From assembly GCA_028284765.1 (NCBI GenBank), contig JANQRA010000014.1, forward strand, positions 62,001 through 126,000: a stretch of 64,000 nucleotides of DNA. The letters are read 5' to 3'. Numbering within the stretch: position 1 is the stretch's first letter; each line of letters starts with the position of its first letter. Position numbers and translations under genes: made by a program. Origin of the DNA: Acidimicrobiia bacterium. Its GTDB lineage: Bacteria > Actinomycetota > Acidimicrobiia > Spongiisociales > ZC4RG35. Shown here piece by piece: positions 26,682 to 34,762 of the stretch. The notes beneath the pieces are model-generated. The model saw nothing but the letters and a program-made list of their open reading frames with translations, was not told the origin of the DNA and made no database searches.

Positions 26682-27462
26682 TTCGAATGAAGGCCTCAAG
26701 CACGGCGGTCAGCTGCTTCCCCTCGTCCTCCCACATCGGTTGGTGACCGACCCCGTCGAGCACGACCAAGTCGCCGCCCAGGGCATCTGCCGTCTTCTTC
26801 CATTCCGCCACGGAGAAGAAAGCGTCTTCGGACCCGCCGACCACAAGGCTGGGAATGTCGACTCTGGACAGATCAGGCGGCCTGGTCAGCAGATCGATGA
26901 AGGTCCGGTATGAGGCTCGCTCGAGTCGATCCATACAGATTTCGACGAAGTCGTCGGGGGTGTTGGGTCCTGCCAAAAAGGTGTTCGCCGCTTCGCGAGA
27001 TTCAACCAGTGCACCCACATCGAGTGTCAGATTCACCTTGGCGAACTTTCCGGGGTGTCTCCTGGCTGCTTTCAGGGTCGCCCGCCAGGCGAGGCTTGAA
27101 GGGACCGGGCTCACCAGAACGGCAGCTCGAGCAGGTTCGCCGGACGCCAGGTAGTGCTGCGTTGTGAAGCCGCCCATCGAGTGACCGACCACCACTGGCG
27201 GGGAGCCGAGACCTGCAACCACGCTGGAGACATCCTCGACATAGTCGCGGATCGATGTGCCTCGGATTTGACCCTCAGACTCCCCATGTCCGCGCAGGGA
27301 AACCGCGACACAATGGAACCCTTCGTCCGCCAGGGCTGGCATCACATACTCGTCCCAAGCCCAGGCCGCCTGCCACAGACCATGGACGAACAGAACGCTT
27401 GGCCGGTCGGGGCTGCTCGTTCCCCGCTCGATCAGCTCCAGCCGGTGAGGGGCCTCCGTCAG
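26674..27462 (-). CDS. alpha/beta hydrolase, probable CTG start
   Basis: Soluble alpha/beta-hydrolase of about 262 aa. Nucleophile elbow VGHSMGGF, acid region VGGSEDAFFS and catalytic His GVGHQPMW are present, plus the N-terminal strand VLFVHGLWQAAWAW with its HG oxyanion motif. That strand lies upstream of the first GTG/ATG (27345/27342), so the gene must start earlier. The open frame back to the stop at 27481 contains no ATG, GTG or TTG. A CTG at 27460-27462 overlaps the DUF937 stop as CTGA and is preceded by GGAGGAGG, making it the best start. The substrate is unknown. Confidence 0.82.
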   Translation of the reverse strand: MTEAPHRLELIERGTSSPDRPSVLFVHGLWQAAWAWDEYVMPALADEGFHCVAVSLRGHGESEGQIRGTSIRDYVEDVSSVVAGLGSPPVVVGHSMGGFTTQHYLASGEPARAAVLVSPVPSSLAWRATLKAARRHPGKFAKVNLTLDVGALVESREAANTFLAGPNTPDDFVEICMDRLERASYRTFIDLLTRPPDLSRVDIPSLVVGGSEDAFFSVAEWKKTADALGGDLVVLDGVGHQPMWEDEGKQLTAVLEAFIRNV

Positions 27463-28112
27463 GAGCCTCCTCCGAGAAGATCACCGAGCAGGTCGCCAAC
27501 GTCGATGCCGCCCTGCTGGTCTCCCCCACTGTCGCCGCCTCCCAAGAGACCGCCCAACATGTCGCCGACATCACCTAGACCGCCGCCACCGCCGTTAGAT
27601 CCACCTGTGACGGAGCCAAGAAGGTCGCCTAAGCCGCCTCCCCTTCCGCCTTCAGATCCACCCGTCAGGCCGCCAAGCAGGTCACCCAGACCTCCTCCGC
27701 CACCTCCTGACGATCCAGACGATCCGCCCCCGAGAAACTTGTCAGCGAGGTAGCCGAGAACGATCGGGGCGAGCATCGGCAAGAGCTTGCCCATGATCCC
27801 ACCCCCGCCGCCGCTGGAGTCGAGACGCCCCACTACGTCATTGCGGTTCCCTCCGAACACGTGTGCAACAATCTTCTCGCCGTCTGCGGTGTCGGCGTGA
27901 CCGAGGTTGTAGTCGGTTTCGCCGGTGTGTTGTCCAAGGGCACTAACCAGCGAAGCTGCCCCCTGTGGCGATTGAGCGTTGGCTTGCATGCCGCCGATGA
28001 GCGCCGGGACGGCACTCCGCACGGCTTGTTCGGCCTGGTCAGTGCTCACGCCGAGTTGCTGGGCCACCTCGGGCATGGAAAGTTGACTGAGAATCTCGTC
28101 TATTGCTGCCAT
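27459..28112 (-). CDS. DUF937-domain protein with Gly-rich repeats
   Basis: 217-aa protein starting MAAIDEILSQLSMPEVAQQLGVSTDQAEQ, the usual beginning of DUF937 (YidB-like) proteins. A helical first half has the conserved ALIGGMQANAQ segment. The second half is extremely Gly/Ser/Asp rich with repeated (G)DLLGGLTGG-like units, giving a GC-rich repetitive DNA stretch. No signal peptide is seen. The stop is coupled to the hydrolase start. Function of the family is not established. Confidence 0.85.
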   Translation of the reverse strand: MAAIDEILSQLSMPEVAQQLGVSTDQAEQAVRSAVPALIGGMQANAQSPQGAASLVSALGQHTGETDYNLGHADTADGEKIVAHVFGGNRNDVVGRLDSSGGGGGIMGKLLPMLAPIVLGYLADKFLGGGSSGSSGGGGGGLGDLLGGLTGGSEGGRGGGLGDLLGSVTGGSNGGGGGLGDVGDMLGGLLGGGDSGGDQQGGIDVGDLLGDLLGGGS

Positions 28113-28142
28113 TTCCCCATCCTACGCAAGCGCTTGCTTGGC

Positions 28143-29009
28143 TCAGCCGAGTGTGGATGTCCAAAGGTCTTCGGCGATGCTGACAACCCCGGCGAACCCG
28201 CCGTTGCGCACTCCGGTCTCGAACTCCTTCGCCTCATCGGGCGTCTGCGGAGGAGGAACAAGGTGTGTCAACACGAGATGGGCAACTCCAGCCCGATCGG
28301 CGAGAGCTCCGATCCCTTCAGGCTCGGAGTGGTATTCGAGTAGTCGCTCGGGTTCGGTCACTAAGCCTTCCAAACGGGAAGGCAGGATCACTTCGTGGAT
28401 CAGCACGTCGACGTCGGTGGCCAACTCCTCAACCTGTTGACACACGGACGTGTCACCTGAGATGACGACAGAACCTGCCGGTGAATCCACTCGGAAGGCC
28501 GCAGCCGGCACAACGGGCTCATGCTCAACGGCAATCGCCGAAACGGTCAGATCCCCAAACTCAGCCACGATCGTTGGCTCGTCTTTGGCAGCTAGAAATC
28601 GGCGCACGTCAGTTGTGGCGATGTTGGGCCTCCCCGTGTGGTCTTGCCTCATCTCCATTTCGTTGACCCAAGGGTCGAGAAGTCGACTGATGAGCCTCAC
28701 CGCCTCCCCGTCGGGCGCATAGATCGGCAGTGGGCTCTGACCGATACGTCGGATGTCATTGAGCCACCGAGTCATCAGTAGGTCGGGAATGCCCACGATG
28801 TGGTCGGAATGATGGTGGGTCACGAATAGCGCCGTGAGATCTGTGAGGGTGGAGCCGGCCTCCGCCAGCCGCATCACCGTTCCTCGCCCGGCATCGAACT
28901 GAAGCTTCATTGCGCCGTACTCGACGAGAACACCGGGACCCGCCCGATCCGGGCGATGAATTGGCGTGCCGGTCCCGGTCACGGTGATTCTCAAGCTATG
29001 GCCAGCCAC
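28143..29009 (-). CDS. metallo-beta-lactamase fold hydrolase (RNase Z-like)
   Basis: Binuclear zinc hydrolase of 288 aa related to the RNase Z/arylsulfatase group. Metal motif THHHSDHIVGI (HxHxDH) near residue 65, later VVISGDTSVCQ (Asp), LIHEVIL and a terminal LVLTHLVPP. The flexible arm typical of true tRNase Z is short, so a tRNA role is uncertain. It lies between DUF937 and a NAD-binding protein in a tandem minus-strand run. Confidence 0.85.
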   Translation of the reverse strand: MAGHSLRITVTGTGTPIHRPDRAGPGVLVEYGAMKLQFDAGRGTVMRLAEAGSTLTDLTALFVTHHHSDHIVGIPDLLMTRWLNDIRRIGQSPLPIYAPDGEAVRLISRLLDPWVNEMEMRQDHTGRPNIATTDVRRFLAAKDEPTIVAEFGDLTVSAIAVEHEPVVPAAAFRVDSPAGSVVISGDTSVCQQVEELATDVDVLIHEVILPSRLEGLVTEPERLLEYHSEPEGIGALADRAGVAHLVLTHLVPPPQTPDEAKEFETGVRNGGFAGVVSIAEDLWTSTLG

Positions 29010-29017
29010 TGGATCGA

Positions 29018-29758
29018 CTACAGGCTTTCCAGGTATTCGCTGTAGCCACCACCCACAGCCTCACCCTCCTCGTCGAGGAGGTTCAAGCCGTCTTTGAAGG
29101 CCTTGCCGAGCTTGCCCGGTATGCGGACGCTGAAGACTCTGCGGTCCTTGCCCCCGATGGTCGGCATCTTGCGAATCACGTCCGCCACGCCAACTATCTC
29201 GGGCCCTCCGATGTCCCGAGCACGGCCCGAAGGACCCGCAGCGACCAACTCCGCCAACCTCCCGGCTACTGCGTCACCACTGATCGGCTGCACGCGGTAG
29301 CCCTTGGGCACAAACGTCACTGGCCCCTTGCGAAGGAGCTCGGCGATCCGGGGCAGGAAGCTATGGAACTGGGTCGCCCTGAGAATGGTCCATCCCACGT
29401 CGCCCCCGGTGATTGCCTCCTCGCAGGCGAGTTTTGCCCGGTAGTAGGGCAAAGGATGCTCGTCGATGCCAACGATCGAGATGAAGACCAGGTGATCAAC
29501 GCCCGCCCGGGCGCAAGCCCCCACCAGGCGTTCAACGGCTTCAAAATCTCTCTTCGGCTTCACAGGGTCACTTGCTAGATGGACGACCACCTGAGTCCTG
29601 TCCAGCAAGGGGGTCGGATCCGCTTCAAGCGTGTATCGAACTTCGTCGTCGGCTTGGGGCGTCCTCGAACCAATCACGACGTTGTGACCTTGGGCCCGAA
29701 GTAGGGGTACGAGGCGACTCCCCAAGTCACCACTTCCACCTGTGACCAGAGTGTTCAT
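29018..29758 (-). CDS. NAD(P)-binding atypical SDR (NmrA/complex I 39-kDa-like)
   Basis: 246-aa Rossmann protein. The nucleotide motif TGGSGDLGSRLVPLL is at the N-terminus, followed by VVIGSRTP, VVHLASDPVKP and the FISIVGIDEHPLPYYRAKLACEE segment, where YxxxK positions the usual tyrosine and lysine. It is an atypical SDR that may bind NADP and act on a quinone or sugar-nucleotide, but no substrate motif is clear. It starts 9 nt upstream of the MBL-fold gene. Confidence 0.82.
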   Translation of the reverse strand: MNTLVTGGSGDLGSRLVPLLRAQGHNVVIGSRTPQADDEVRYTLEADPTPLLDRTQVVVHLASDPVKPKRDFEAVERLVGACARAGVDHLVFISIVGIDEHPLPYYRAKLACEEAITGGDVGWTILRATQFHSFLPRIAELLRKGPVTFVPKGYRVQPISGDAVAGRLAELVAAGPSGRARDIGGPEIVGVADVIRKMPTIGGKDRRVFSVRIPGKLGKAFKDGLNLLDEEGEAVGGGYSEYLESL

Positions 29759-29789
29759 GTTGTGGCCATTGTGGCGGATGTGGAACCGA

Positions 29790-30710
29790 CTAGCCGACGG
29801 GCCTTCCCAAACGGTCCCGCTCTTCGTCCATCCGTCGGAGTTCGTCCTCGCCGGAAATCACGATCTCCGGATCGGGAGTGAAGTCGAGGTCCGGGTCTCG
29901 ACCCACGTAGTCGACCGCGTTGAGGATGACCTTCATCGTGTTGAGCCGAGCCTTCGGCTTCGAGTTGGAACGAATGATCGTCCAAGGAGCTGAAGAGACA
30001 TTGGTCCGCTCGAGCATCCGGTGCTTCATCTCTGTGATGTCATCCCAAAGCTCCTGAGCCTGGACGTCGATCTCGCTCAGCTTCCACTGACGCAGCGGAT
30101 CGGTACGTCGGCGCTCGAAGCGTTTCGCCTGAGTCTTCTTGTCGACGCTGAAATAGAGCTTGACGAGAACTGTCCCTTGCCGGACAACATCCTTCTCGAA
30201 GCCGACGACTCCCTTCAGGAAGTCGCGGTACTCCCCTTTCGTGCAGAAGCCGAAGACAGGCTCGACCAGGGCGCGGTTGTACCAAGAACGGTCGAAGAGA
30301 ACGATCTCACCGCCGCCTGGAAAGTGCTCAACGTACCTCTGGAAATACCACTGGGTCTTCTGGACGTCGGTTGGCTTTCCTAGAGCAACGACACGAGCGC
30401 GCTTCTCGTTGAGATAGCGATCGACTCTTCGGATGGTCCCGCCTTTTCCGGAGGCGTCACGACCTTCGAAGAGAACGATCATCGGCGTCTGCGTGGCCTC
30501 CAAGTGACGCTGCAGCTTGAGAAGCTCGACCTGGTATGGCTTGAGTGGTTGATCCTTCGAGACAGTGCTGGAGAGCTTGTCCCGCTCCTTTTCGAGCTCG
30601 TCTCGTTCCGCCTTCAGGCGGGCTAGTTCGGCCACCAACTCTCGTTGGTCAGGCTGGGTATCTCCGGAATCGAGATGGTCGAGATGTGGGCCGGCGTGCT
30701 GTTGAGCCAC
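29790..30710 (-). CDS. ppk2: polyphosphate kinase 2 (PPK2)
   Basis: 306-aa PPK2 of the classical type (TIGR03707-like). An N-terminal acidic coiled-coil (ELVAELARLKAERDELEKERDKL) is followed by Walker A FEGRDASGKGGTIRRV, the segment GKPTDVQKTQWYFQRYVEHFP, Walker B VLFDRSWYNRALVEPVFGFC and the lid RFERRRTDPLRQWKLSEID. It converts polyphosphate and NDP to NTP or the reverse. This is the second PPK2 in the window (other at 17968). Its 5' end overlaps the upstream region of the SGNH lipoprotein on the plus strand. Confidence 0.95.
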   Translation of the reverse strand: MAQQHAGPHLDHLDSGDTQPDQRELVAELARLKAERDELEKERDKLSSTVSKDQPLKPYQVELLKLQRHLEATQTPMIVLFEGRDASGKGGTIRRVDRYLNEKRARVVALGKPTDVQKTQWYFQRYVEHFPGGGEIVLFDRSWYNRALVEPVFGFCTKGEYRDFLKGVVGFEKDVVRQGTVLVKLYFSVDKKTQAKRFERRRTDPLRQWKLSEIDVQAQELWDDITEMKHRMLERTNVSSAPWTIIRSNSKPKARLNTMKVILNAVDYVGRDPDLDFTPDPEIVISGEDELRRMDEERDRLGRPVG

Positions 30711-30809
30711 GGTCCTCCTTACAGGTCTACCGCAAGAGCCTATCGAGATCAGACAGCTGAGAAAGAGGAAGAGTGCCCTTTTGAGACCATCCCTGGCAAC
30801 ATCAATCTC

Positions 30810-31556
30810 GTGAAACGCCTGCTACTAGCGCTGTTCCTGTTGCCGGTAGCTTGTACTGGATCGGGAGAACGAGCCTCCCTGCCGGAGCCGTCGGTTCAGT
30901 ATGAAACCACCACGAGCACATCAGTGAGCCCCGATGTCATGAACATCCTTTTCCTCGGCAATTCGCACACATCAACTCACGACGTGCCCGGAATGGTGAA
31001 AGACCTCCTCGCGAGTGGCACCGAAGGACCTGTAAACGTCGAGATGGCACGAATTGGCTTTCTCAGGACCGCAGCCAACCACAAGAACATCACGGACATG
31101 GTGGCGAGTAGGAACTGGGACGTCGTGGTCCTCCAAGGCCAGGAGATCTCGCAGTCGTACACGATCAACTACAGCCAGACAGAAGCCGTGCAACTTGCTC
31201 AGATGGCCATCCGTTCCGGCGCTCGGGCGTTGTTCCTCGCAGAGTGGCCGCGGGAGGGTTACGCCGAGACGGCCTACATCGAAGGGATCTACGACGAGAT
31301 CGCTGAGAAGTCGGGTGCAGAGGTCGTTCCCGTGGGTCGATCCTGGGACCGCTTCCTGACGGAGCAGCCCGGGTTCCCCCTCTGGGGGGCAGACGGCAAC
31401 CACTCAGCACCCGAGGGTGCCTTCCTTGCCGCAGCCACGATTGCGTTCTACATCGCCGGACCAGACGCCGAATTCACCGTGCCAGCGGGAGGAGTCACCT
31501 TGATGGAGTCGGCACGTCTCACCGTTGAGGAATACTTCGGTTCCCCCGGTGATTAG
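30810..31556 (+). CDS. SGNH-hydrolase-like lipoprotein
   Basis: Predicted exported lipoprotein of 248 aa starting at GTG 30810: KRLLLALFLLPVAC gives a signal peptide and a lipobox ending LPVAC. After a Thr/Ser linker, ILFLGNSHTSTHDVP resembles block I of SGNH/DUF4886-type hydrolases (Ser in GNSHT), and DGNHSAPEGAFLAAATIA resembles the C-terminal D-x-x-H block. A longer frame starts at 30645, but it would run through the antisense ppk2 region and bury the signal peptide. It may be an esterase acting on envelope polysaccharide; the target is unknown. Confidence 0.8.
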   Translation: MKRLLLALFLLPVACTGSGERASLPEPSVQYETTTSTSVSPDVMNILFLGNSHTSTHDVPGMVKDLLASGTEGPVNVEMARIGFLRTAANHKNITDMVASRNWDVVVLQGQEISQSYTINYSQTEAVQLAQMAIRSGARALFLAEWPREGYAETAYIEGIYDEIAEKSGAEVVPVGRSWDRFLTEQPGFPLWGADGNHSAPEGAFLAAATIAFYIAGPDAEFTVPAGGVTLMESARLTVEEYFGSPGD

Positions 31557-32828
31557 TCATCCAACGTCGGTGGCGAGCAGGTCGTCGTAGGTCTCTCTGC
31601 GAACGACGAGCCTGGCGTCGCCATCTGCCACGAAAACGACCGCCGGTCGCAGCACCTTGTTGTAGTTCGATCCCATCGAGTGTCCGTACGAGCCTGTGAC
31701 CGGAGTCGCCACGATGTCACCCACGGCCACGTCAGAGGGCAGCTTGCCCTCCGACACCAAGAGGTCGCCTGACTCACAATGCTTGCCGACCAACCTGATC
31801 TGTTTGGGGCGAGCGGCGGACACGCTCCGGGGCAGGAAGGTTTCGTATCCGGACCCGTAGAGGATCGGGCGAGGGTTGTCGCTCATGCCGCCGTCCACAG
31901 CGATGTAGGTCCGCACGTCGGGGATCTCCTTGATGGTCCCAACGCGATACAACGTGACCGCCGCGGCGGCGGTGATGGCGCGCCCGGGCTCTGCCATGAG
32001 GGCCGCGGTTAGCCCGGCGTCTTGTGCGGCCCCGTGAATGGTCGCTGCCCATTCGGCTATCGAAGGGGCACTCTCCCCCTCGACATAGGCCACACCCAGA
32101 CCACCGCCCAGATTCACCAATTCGATACCAAATTGGTCAGAGAACCGGGCAACGACGGCCAAGGCGTCAGCAAACGACTCGACCCTGAAAACCTGTGAGC
32201 CGATGTGGCAATGGATGCCTTTGAGGCTCATCGCCCCGGATCGGGCAACTCGTTCGACGGCGCGTGCTGCAGCGCCCGTCGAAACCGTGAATCCAAACTT
32301 GGAATCGTCCTGACCCGTTGAGACAAATTCATGGGTTTGAGCTTCAACGCCTGGAGTGATTCTCACCAGGACATGGGGCGTGGGCAGGCCACCGGCAACC
32401 AGCTCCTCCAGTCGATCAATCTCGTCGAAGGAATCAATCACAATCAGACCGACTCCGGCTCTCAGGCCGAGTTCCAACTCGGCAGGGCTCTTGTTGTTGC
32501 CGTGAAAGACGAGAGAGCTCGCCGGGACACCCGCCGCCAGAGCGACATGAAGCTCTCCGCCTGTCGCAACGTCGAGCAGCATTCCTTCCTCATGTGCGAG
32601 ACGGGCCATCGCCCGGCACAGAAATGCCTTGGTTGCATAGACGGCCCCGTCAGGGAATCCGGCCACGGCCTGTAGGCATCGGTCACGGAGGTGCTCTTCG
32701 TCATAGACGAACAGGGGTGTGCCGTATTCGTTGGCGAGTTCGAGTGTGTCAACGCCGCCGATTTGAAGGCTCCCGGAATCCGAGAGGCGCGAGTTGTCGG
32801 GAAGCAACTCAAATGGAAGACGAGTCAT
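31557..32828 (-). CDS. lysA: diaminopimelate decarboxylase
   Basis: PLP enzyme making L-lysine from meso-diaminopimelate. The 423-aa product shows the PLP-lysine segment AVYATKAFLCRAMARL, the phosphate-binding and substrate motifs HCHIGSQVF, LGGGLGVAY, EPGRAITAAA and the C-terminal GKHCESGDLLVSE with the Cys that completes the second active site. Length and order match LysA. It is convergent with the SGNH lipoprotein; stop codons are adjacent. Confidence 0.96.
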   Translation of the reverse strand: MTRLPFELLPDNSRLSDSGSLQIGGVDTLELANEYGTPLFVYDEEHLRDRCLQAVAGFPDGAVYATKAFLCRAMARLAHEEGMLLDVATGGELHVALAAGVPASSLVFHGNNKSPAELELGLRAGVGLIVIDSFDEIDRLEELVAGGLPTPHVLVRITPGVEAQTHEFVSTGQDDSKFGFTVSTGAAARAVERVARSGAMSLKGIHCHIGSQVFRVESFADALAVVARFSDQFGIELVNLGGGLGVAYVEGESAPSIAEWAATIHGAAQDAGLTAALMAEPGRAITAAAAVTLYRVGTIKEIPDVRTYIAVDGGMSDNPRPILYGSGYETFLPRSVSAARPKQIRLVGKHCESGDLLVSEGKLPSDVAVGDIVATPVTGSYGHSMGSNYNKVLRPAVVFVADGDARLVVRRETYDDLLATDVG

Positions 32829-32956
32829 GGGCAGAGTGTTGCGACGTGCTACACCATTTGGAAATCATGTTCCGGACAGGTCGATGGGCCAAAGCCCGTC
32901 GTACTCGGGGAACGTCTATCGCACGGCCTGCAGCCGGCTGTATTGACTCATCGCCC

Positions 32957-33373
32957 CTATCGATCGGCGCGATGAATGATTCGCAGTGAGATGACCAATT
33001 GAGTACCGAACGTCCAAAGCAACCATGCTCCCACTCCGACTTTCGCAGGGTCGTCGGAGCTGTAGATATCGGTGAAGCCCACCGCAAGGCCGTCCATCAT
33101 GAGTGCAGCTCCTGCAATCACCACTAGCGGGACCAGCGTATCTCTGGCCGGTATGCGCAGAATAAGGGGTAGGGCAAACTGAGTGACCACGCCCAGGAGA
33201 ATCGAGCCCACAAACAGAAGGATGAGGACCAGCCCACGATCCTCAAAGAAGGCCTCGTCCAGAATTCTGACTAAGACCACTCCGGCCAACCAAATCGAGA
33301 ACGCCACTGTTGCGAACCACAGGTATTGGCCTGCGGAGAATCCCCAGCTTTGACCAACTTCGGATGGTGCCAT
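32957..33373 (-). CDS. hypothetical four-TM membrane protein
   Basis: 138-aa protein with four hydrophobic helices (LWFATVAFSIWLAGVVLV, GLVLILLFVGSILLGVV, TLVPLVVIAGAALMMDGLAVG, WLLWTFGTQLVISL). It resembles the small DUF5367-type family in size and helix pattern, but this is not certain. It is transcribed away from the TetR gene; the shared intergenic region holds a 16-bp palindrome, so the TetR protein may control it. Confidence 0.75.
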   Translation of the reverse strand: MAPSEVGQSWGFSAGQYLWFATVAFSIWLAGVVLVRILDEAFFEDRGLVLILLFVGSILLGVVTQFALPLILRIPARDTLVPLVVIAGAALMMDGLAVGFTDIYSSDDPAKVGVGAWLLWTFGTQLVISLRIIHRADR

Positions 33374-33466
33374 GTCGCCTACTCCTCAATCGTATGTGAA
33401 CTGTAGTAGTCACTACCTTTGTCGACACAATATAGGCATTTTCGATGCATTGAAAGGACACAAGCC

Positions 33467-33482
33467 TGAAGTGAGCACTTCA
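33467..33482. promoter_or_regulatory. palindromic operator candidate for the TetR regulator
   Basis: TGAAGTG-AG-CACTTCA has perfect 7-bp arms with a 2-bp centre, a typical TetR-family operator geometry. It lies between the divergent membrane-protein gene and the TetR gene, 23 nt before the latter's start. Confidence 0.55.
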
Positions 33483-33505
33483 TTTATTGTGGCGAGGTCA
33501 GATCC

Positions 33506-34177
33506 TTGCTGGACCGATGGCCTCTTCACATCGATCCCTCACTCGGTATCGTGACGCTGGTGGGCTACAAGTACGACGCGGAAGACTTCATCGAAGCTGG
33601 GGTCGAAGCAGTGCTCGACCAGGGTCTGGCCAGGCTCACGTTCGGTCACCTGGCAAAACGGATGGGAATATCGGACCGGACCATCGTCTACTACTTCCCC
33701 ACCAAGCCCGACCTAGTCAGGGCGGTCGCTACCAGGCTCGGAGACCGACTCTTCTTGGTTCTCGAGCAGGCATTCAGTGAAGAACGACTTCCCCGAGACG
33801 AGATACTGAAACGGGCGTGGCCTGTTCTGGCATCGCGCCAGGCAGACCCGATATTCGAACTGTGGTTCGAGTTGATCGGGCTGGCGGCCGCTGGAGTGGA
33901 CCCGTATCCATCCCTCGCCTCGGAGCTCATCGAAGCCTGGGTGCAATGGCTTGCACCTCGAATGAAGGTCGAAGAAGGGCAAGACCCGCGGGACGAGGCA
34001 GCTTCCGTTGTAGCGGTTATCGATGGATTGCTCCTGCTTCGCACGGCCTCAGGGCAGGATCTCGCCAACGGCGGAGCCGCTGCGCTCGGAGTGGTTGGGG
34101 GTGATCTCGTTGAGCCGCGCAAGATCCGCAGCCCCGAGCCTGGAAACGTCGACCAAGAGAGCCAACTGTCGGATTGA
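33506..34177 (+). CDS. TetR-family transcriptional regulator
   Basis: 223-aa repressor-type regulator. The N-terminal HTH (EDFIEAGVEAVLDQGLARLTFGHLAKRMGISDRTIVYYFPTKPD, broken here only by reading) is a textbook TetR helix set; the helical C-terminal domain carries no recognisable ligand motif. The TTG at 33506 has a GAGG sequence 8 nt upstream; GTG 33551 would give a shorter N-terminus closer to the HTH and is a fair alternative. It is the last host gene before the integrated element. Confidence 0.88.
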   Translation: MLDRWPLHIDPSLGIVTLVGYKYDAEDFIEAGVEAVLDQGLARLTFGHLAKRMGISDRTIVYYFPTKPDLVRAVATRLGDRLFLVLEQAFSEERLPRDEILKRAWPVLASRQADPIFELWFELIGLAAAGVDPYPSLASELIEAWVQWLAPRMKVEEGQDPRDEAASVVAVIDGLLLLRTASGQDLANGGAAALGVVGGDLVEPRKIRSPEPGNVDQESQLSD

Positions 34178-34251
34178 GTGTGTCGACGCTGGCTTCCAGC
34201 CAGGAAGTCGGAACTGGCGGAGGTCGCCGACCATGACTCATCCATGGCCTT

Positions 34252-34275
34252 CCCGAAACTGACAGGGGTTTCGGG
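34252..34275 (-). terminator. stem-loop downstream of the displaced tRNA-Ala 3' end
   Basis: CCCGAAAC (34252-34259) and GTTTCGGG (34268-34275) pair perfectly around 8 nt. Before integration this would have lain just after the tRNA-Ala gene on the minus strand, so it is probably the original tRNA terminator; it now follows the TetR gene. Confidence 0.5.
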
Positions 34276-34286
34276 GTGGGTTCTTG

Positions 34287-34329
34287 GTGGAGCTGAGGGG
34301 ATTTGAACCCCTGACCCCTTGACTGCCAG
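34287..34329 (-). repeat. left attachment repeat; displaced tRNA-Ala 3' half
   Basis: Identical over 43 bp to 53567-53609. Read on the minus strand it runs from the anticodon loop to the discriminator A of tRNA-Ala, and is followed by CCA, so the original host gene apparently had its 3' CCA encoded. The 5' half of a tRNA is absent here (sequence diverges at 34330), so this is not a functional gene. Confidence 0.92.
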
Positions 34330-34470
34330 ATACCCAATGCGCCCGATTTCGCCAATCGCCACCTGACCCCGATACAGGGCTTTGTGTTACGAAACCTGAC
34401 AATTTCGGAGTTCTGCGGCGTAACGCCCGGTGCCCATTGGCTGGGCGGATTCGACCGGTGGGACGCTCTA

Positions 34471-34490
34471 GCCAATAACGGCCAATAACC
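34471..34490 (+). repeat. doubled CCAATAAC motif near the left end
   Basis: GCCAATAACG followed by GCCAATAACC, two units with 10-bp spacing, 142 bp inside the left attachment repeat. Related doublets occur at 53489-53509 (same orientation) and 48887-48904 (opposite). Candidate arm-type binding sites for the integrase or a directionality factor. Confidence 0.5.
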
Positions 34491-34560
34491 GAATCTGAGG
34501 ATCCACGCGGTTCTGCTCTTCACTCGCGCGGAAGGATGCGTAGGCTTTTTAGATACAGAA

Positions 34561-34593
34561 AGCGGGTTCCTGGGCCGGTTCCAGAAACCCGCT
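34561..34593. terminator. large hairpin near the left end of the element
   Basis: AGCGGGTT (34561-34568) pairs with AACCCGCT (34586-34593), with an inner CTGG/CCAG stem. Read on the minus strand it is followed by TTCTGTATCTAAAAAG. It may insulate the attachment region from element transcription. Confidence 0.45.
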
Positions 34594-34609
34594 TAATAGC
34601 GGAAGGGTT

Positions 34610-34629
34610 GCCCAGGTTCTTACCTGGGC
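34610..34629 (-). terminator. terminator hairpin after the 41-residue gene
   Basis: GCCCAGGT-tctt-ACCTGGGC is a perfect 8-bp stem with a 4-nt loop, 7 nt beyond the stop of the small minus-strand gene. On the plus strand it is followed by TTCCCTTTTA, so it could also act in that direction. Confidence 0.6.
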
Positions 34630-34636
34630 TTCCCTT

Positions 34637-34762
34637 TTACTTCATGCGTACCCGGACACGCACGTTCCGGAGCTTGCGGTTCAGCTCGCGTTCGAGACGC
34701 TGAGCTGCCTTCCGCTGCTCCGCACGGATGCGCGCCCGGATCTGTGCCTGGCTTACAGCCAT
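34637..34762 (-). CDS. 41-residue very basic protein
   Basis: Short gene MAVSQAQIRARIRAEQRKAAQ... ending VRVRVRMK; 13 of 41 residues are Arg or Lys and none is acidic beyond two Glu. Support for translation: GGAGGT lies 6 nt before the ATG, and a perfect terminator hairpin follows the TAA. The longer frame to 34828 has no ribosome-binding site. A single amphipathic helix plus a basic tail suggests nucleic-acid binding, for example an excisionase-like or nucleoid factor, but no family is recognised. It is the gene nearest the left attachment site. Confidence 0.6.
   Translation of the reverse strand: MAVSQAQIRARIRAEQRKAAQRLERELNRKLRNVRVRVRMK

Noticed and set aside
34287-34362. Second tRNA-Ala gene
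   Set aside because: Only the 3' half matches; the sequence diverges at 34330 and cannot form acceptor, D or anticodon stems. It is an attachment remnant.
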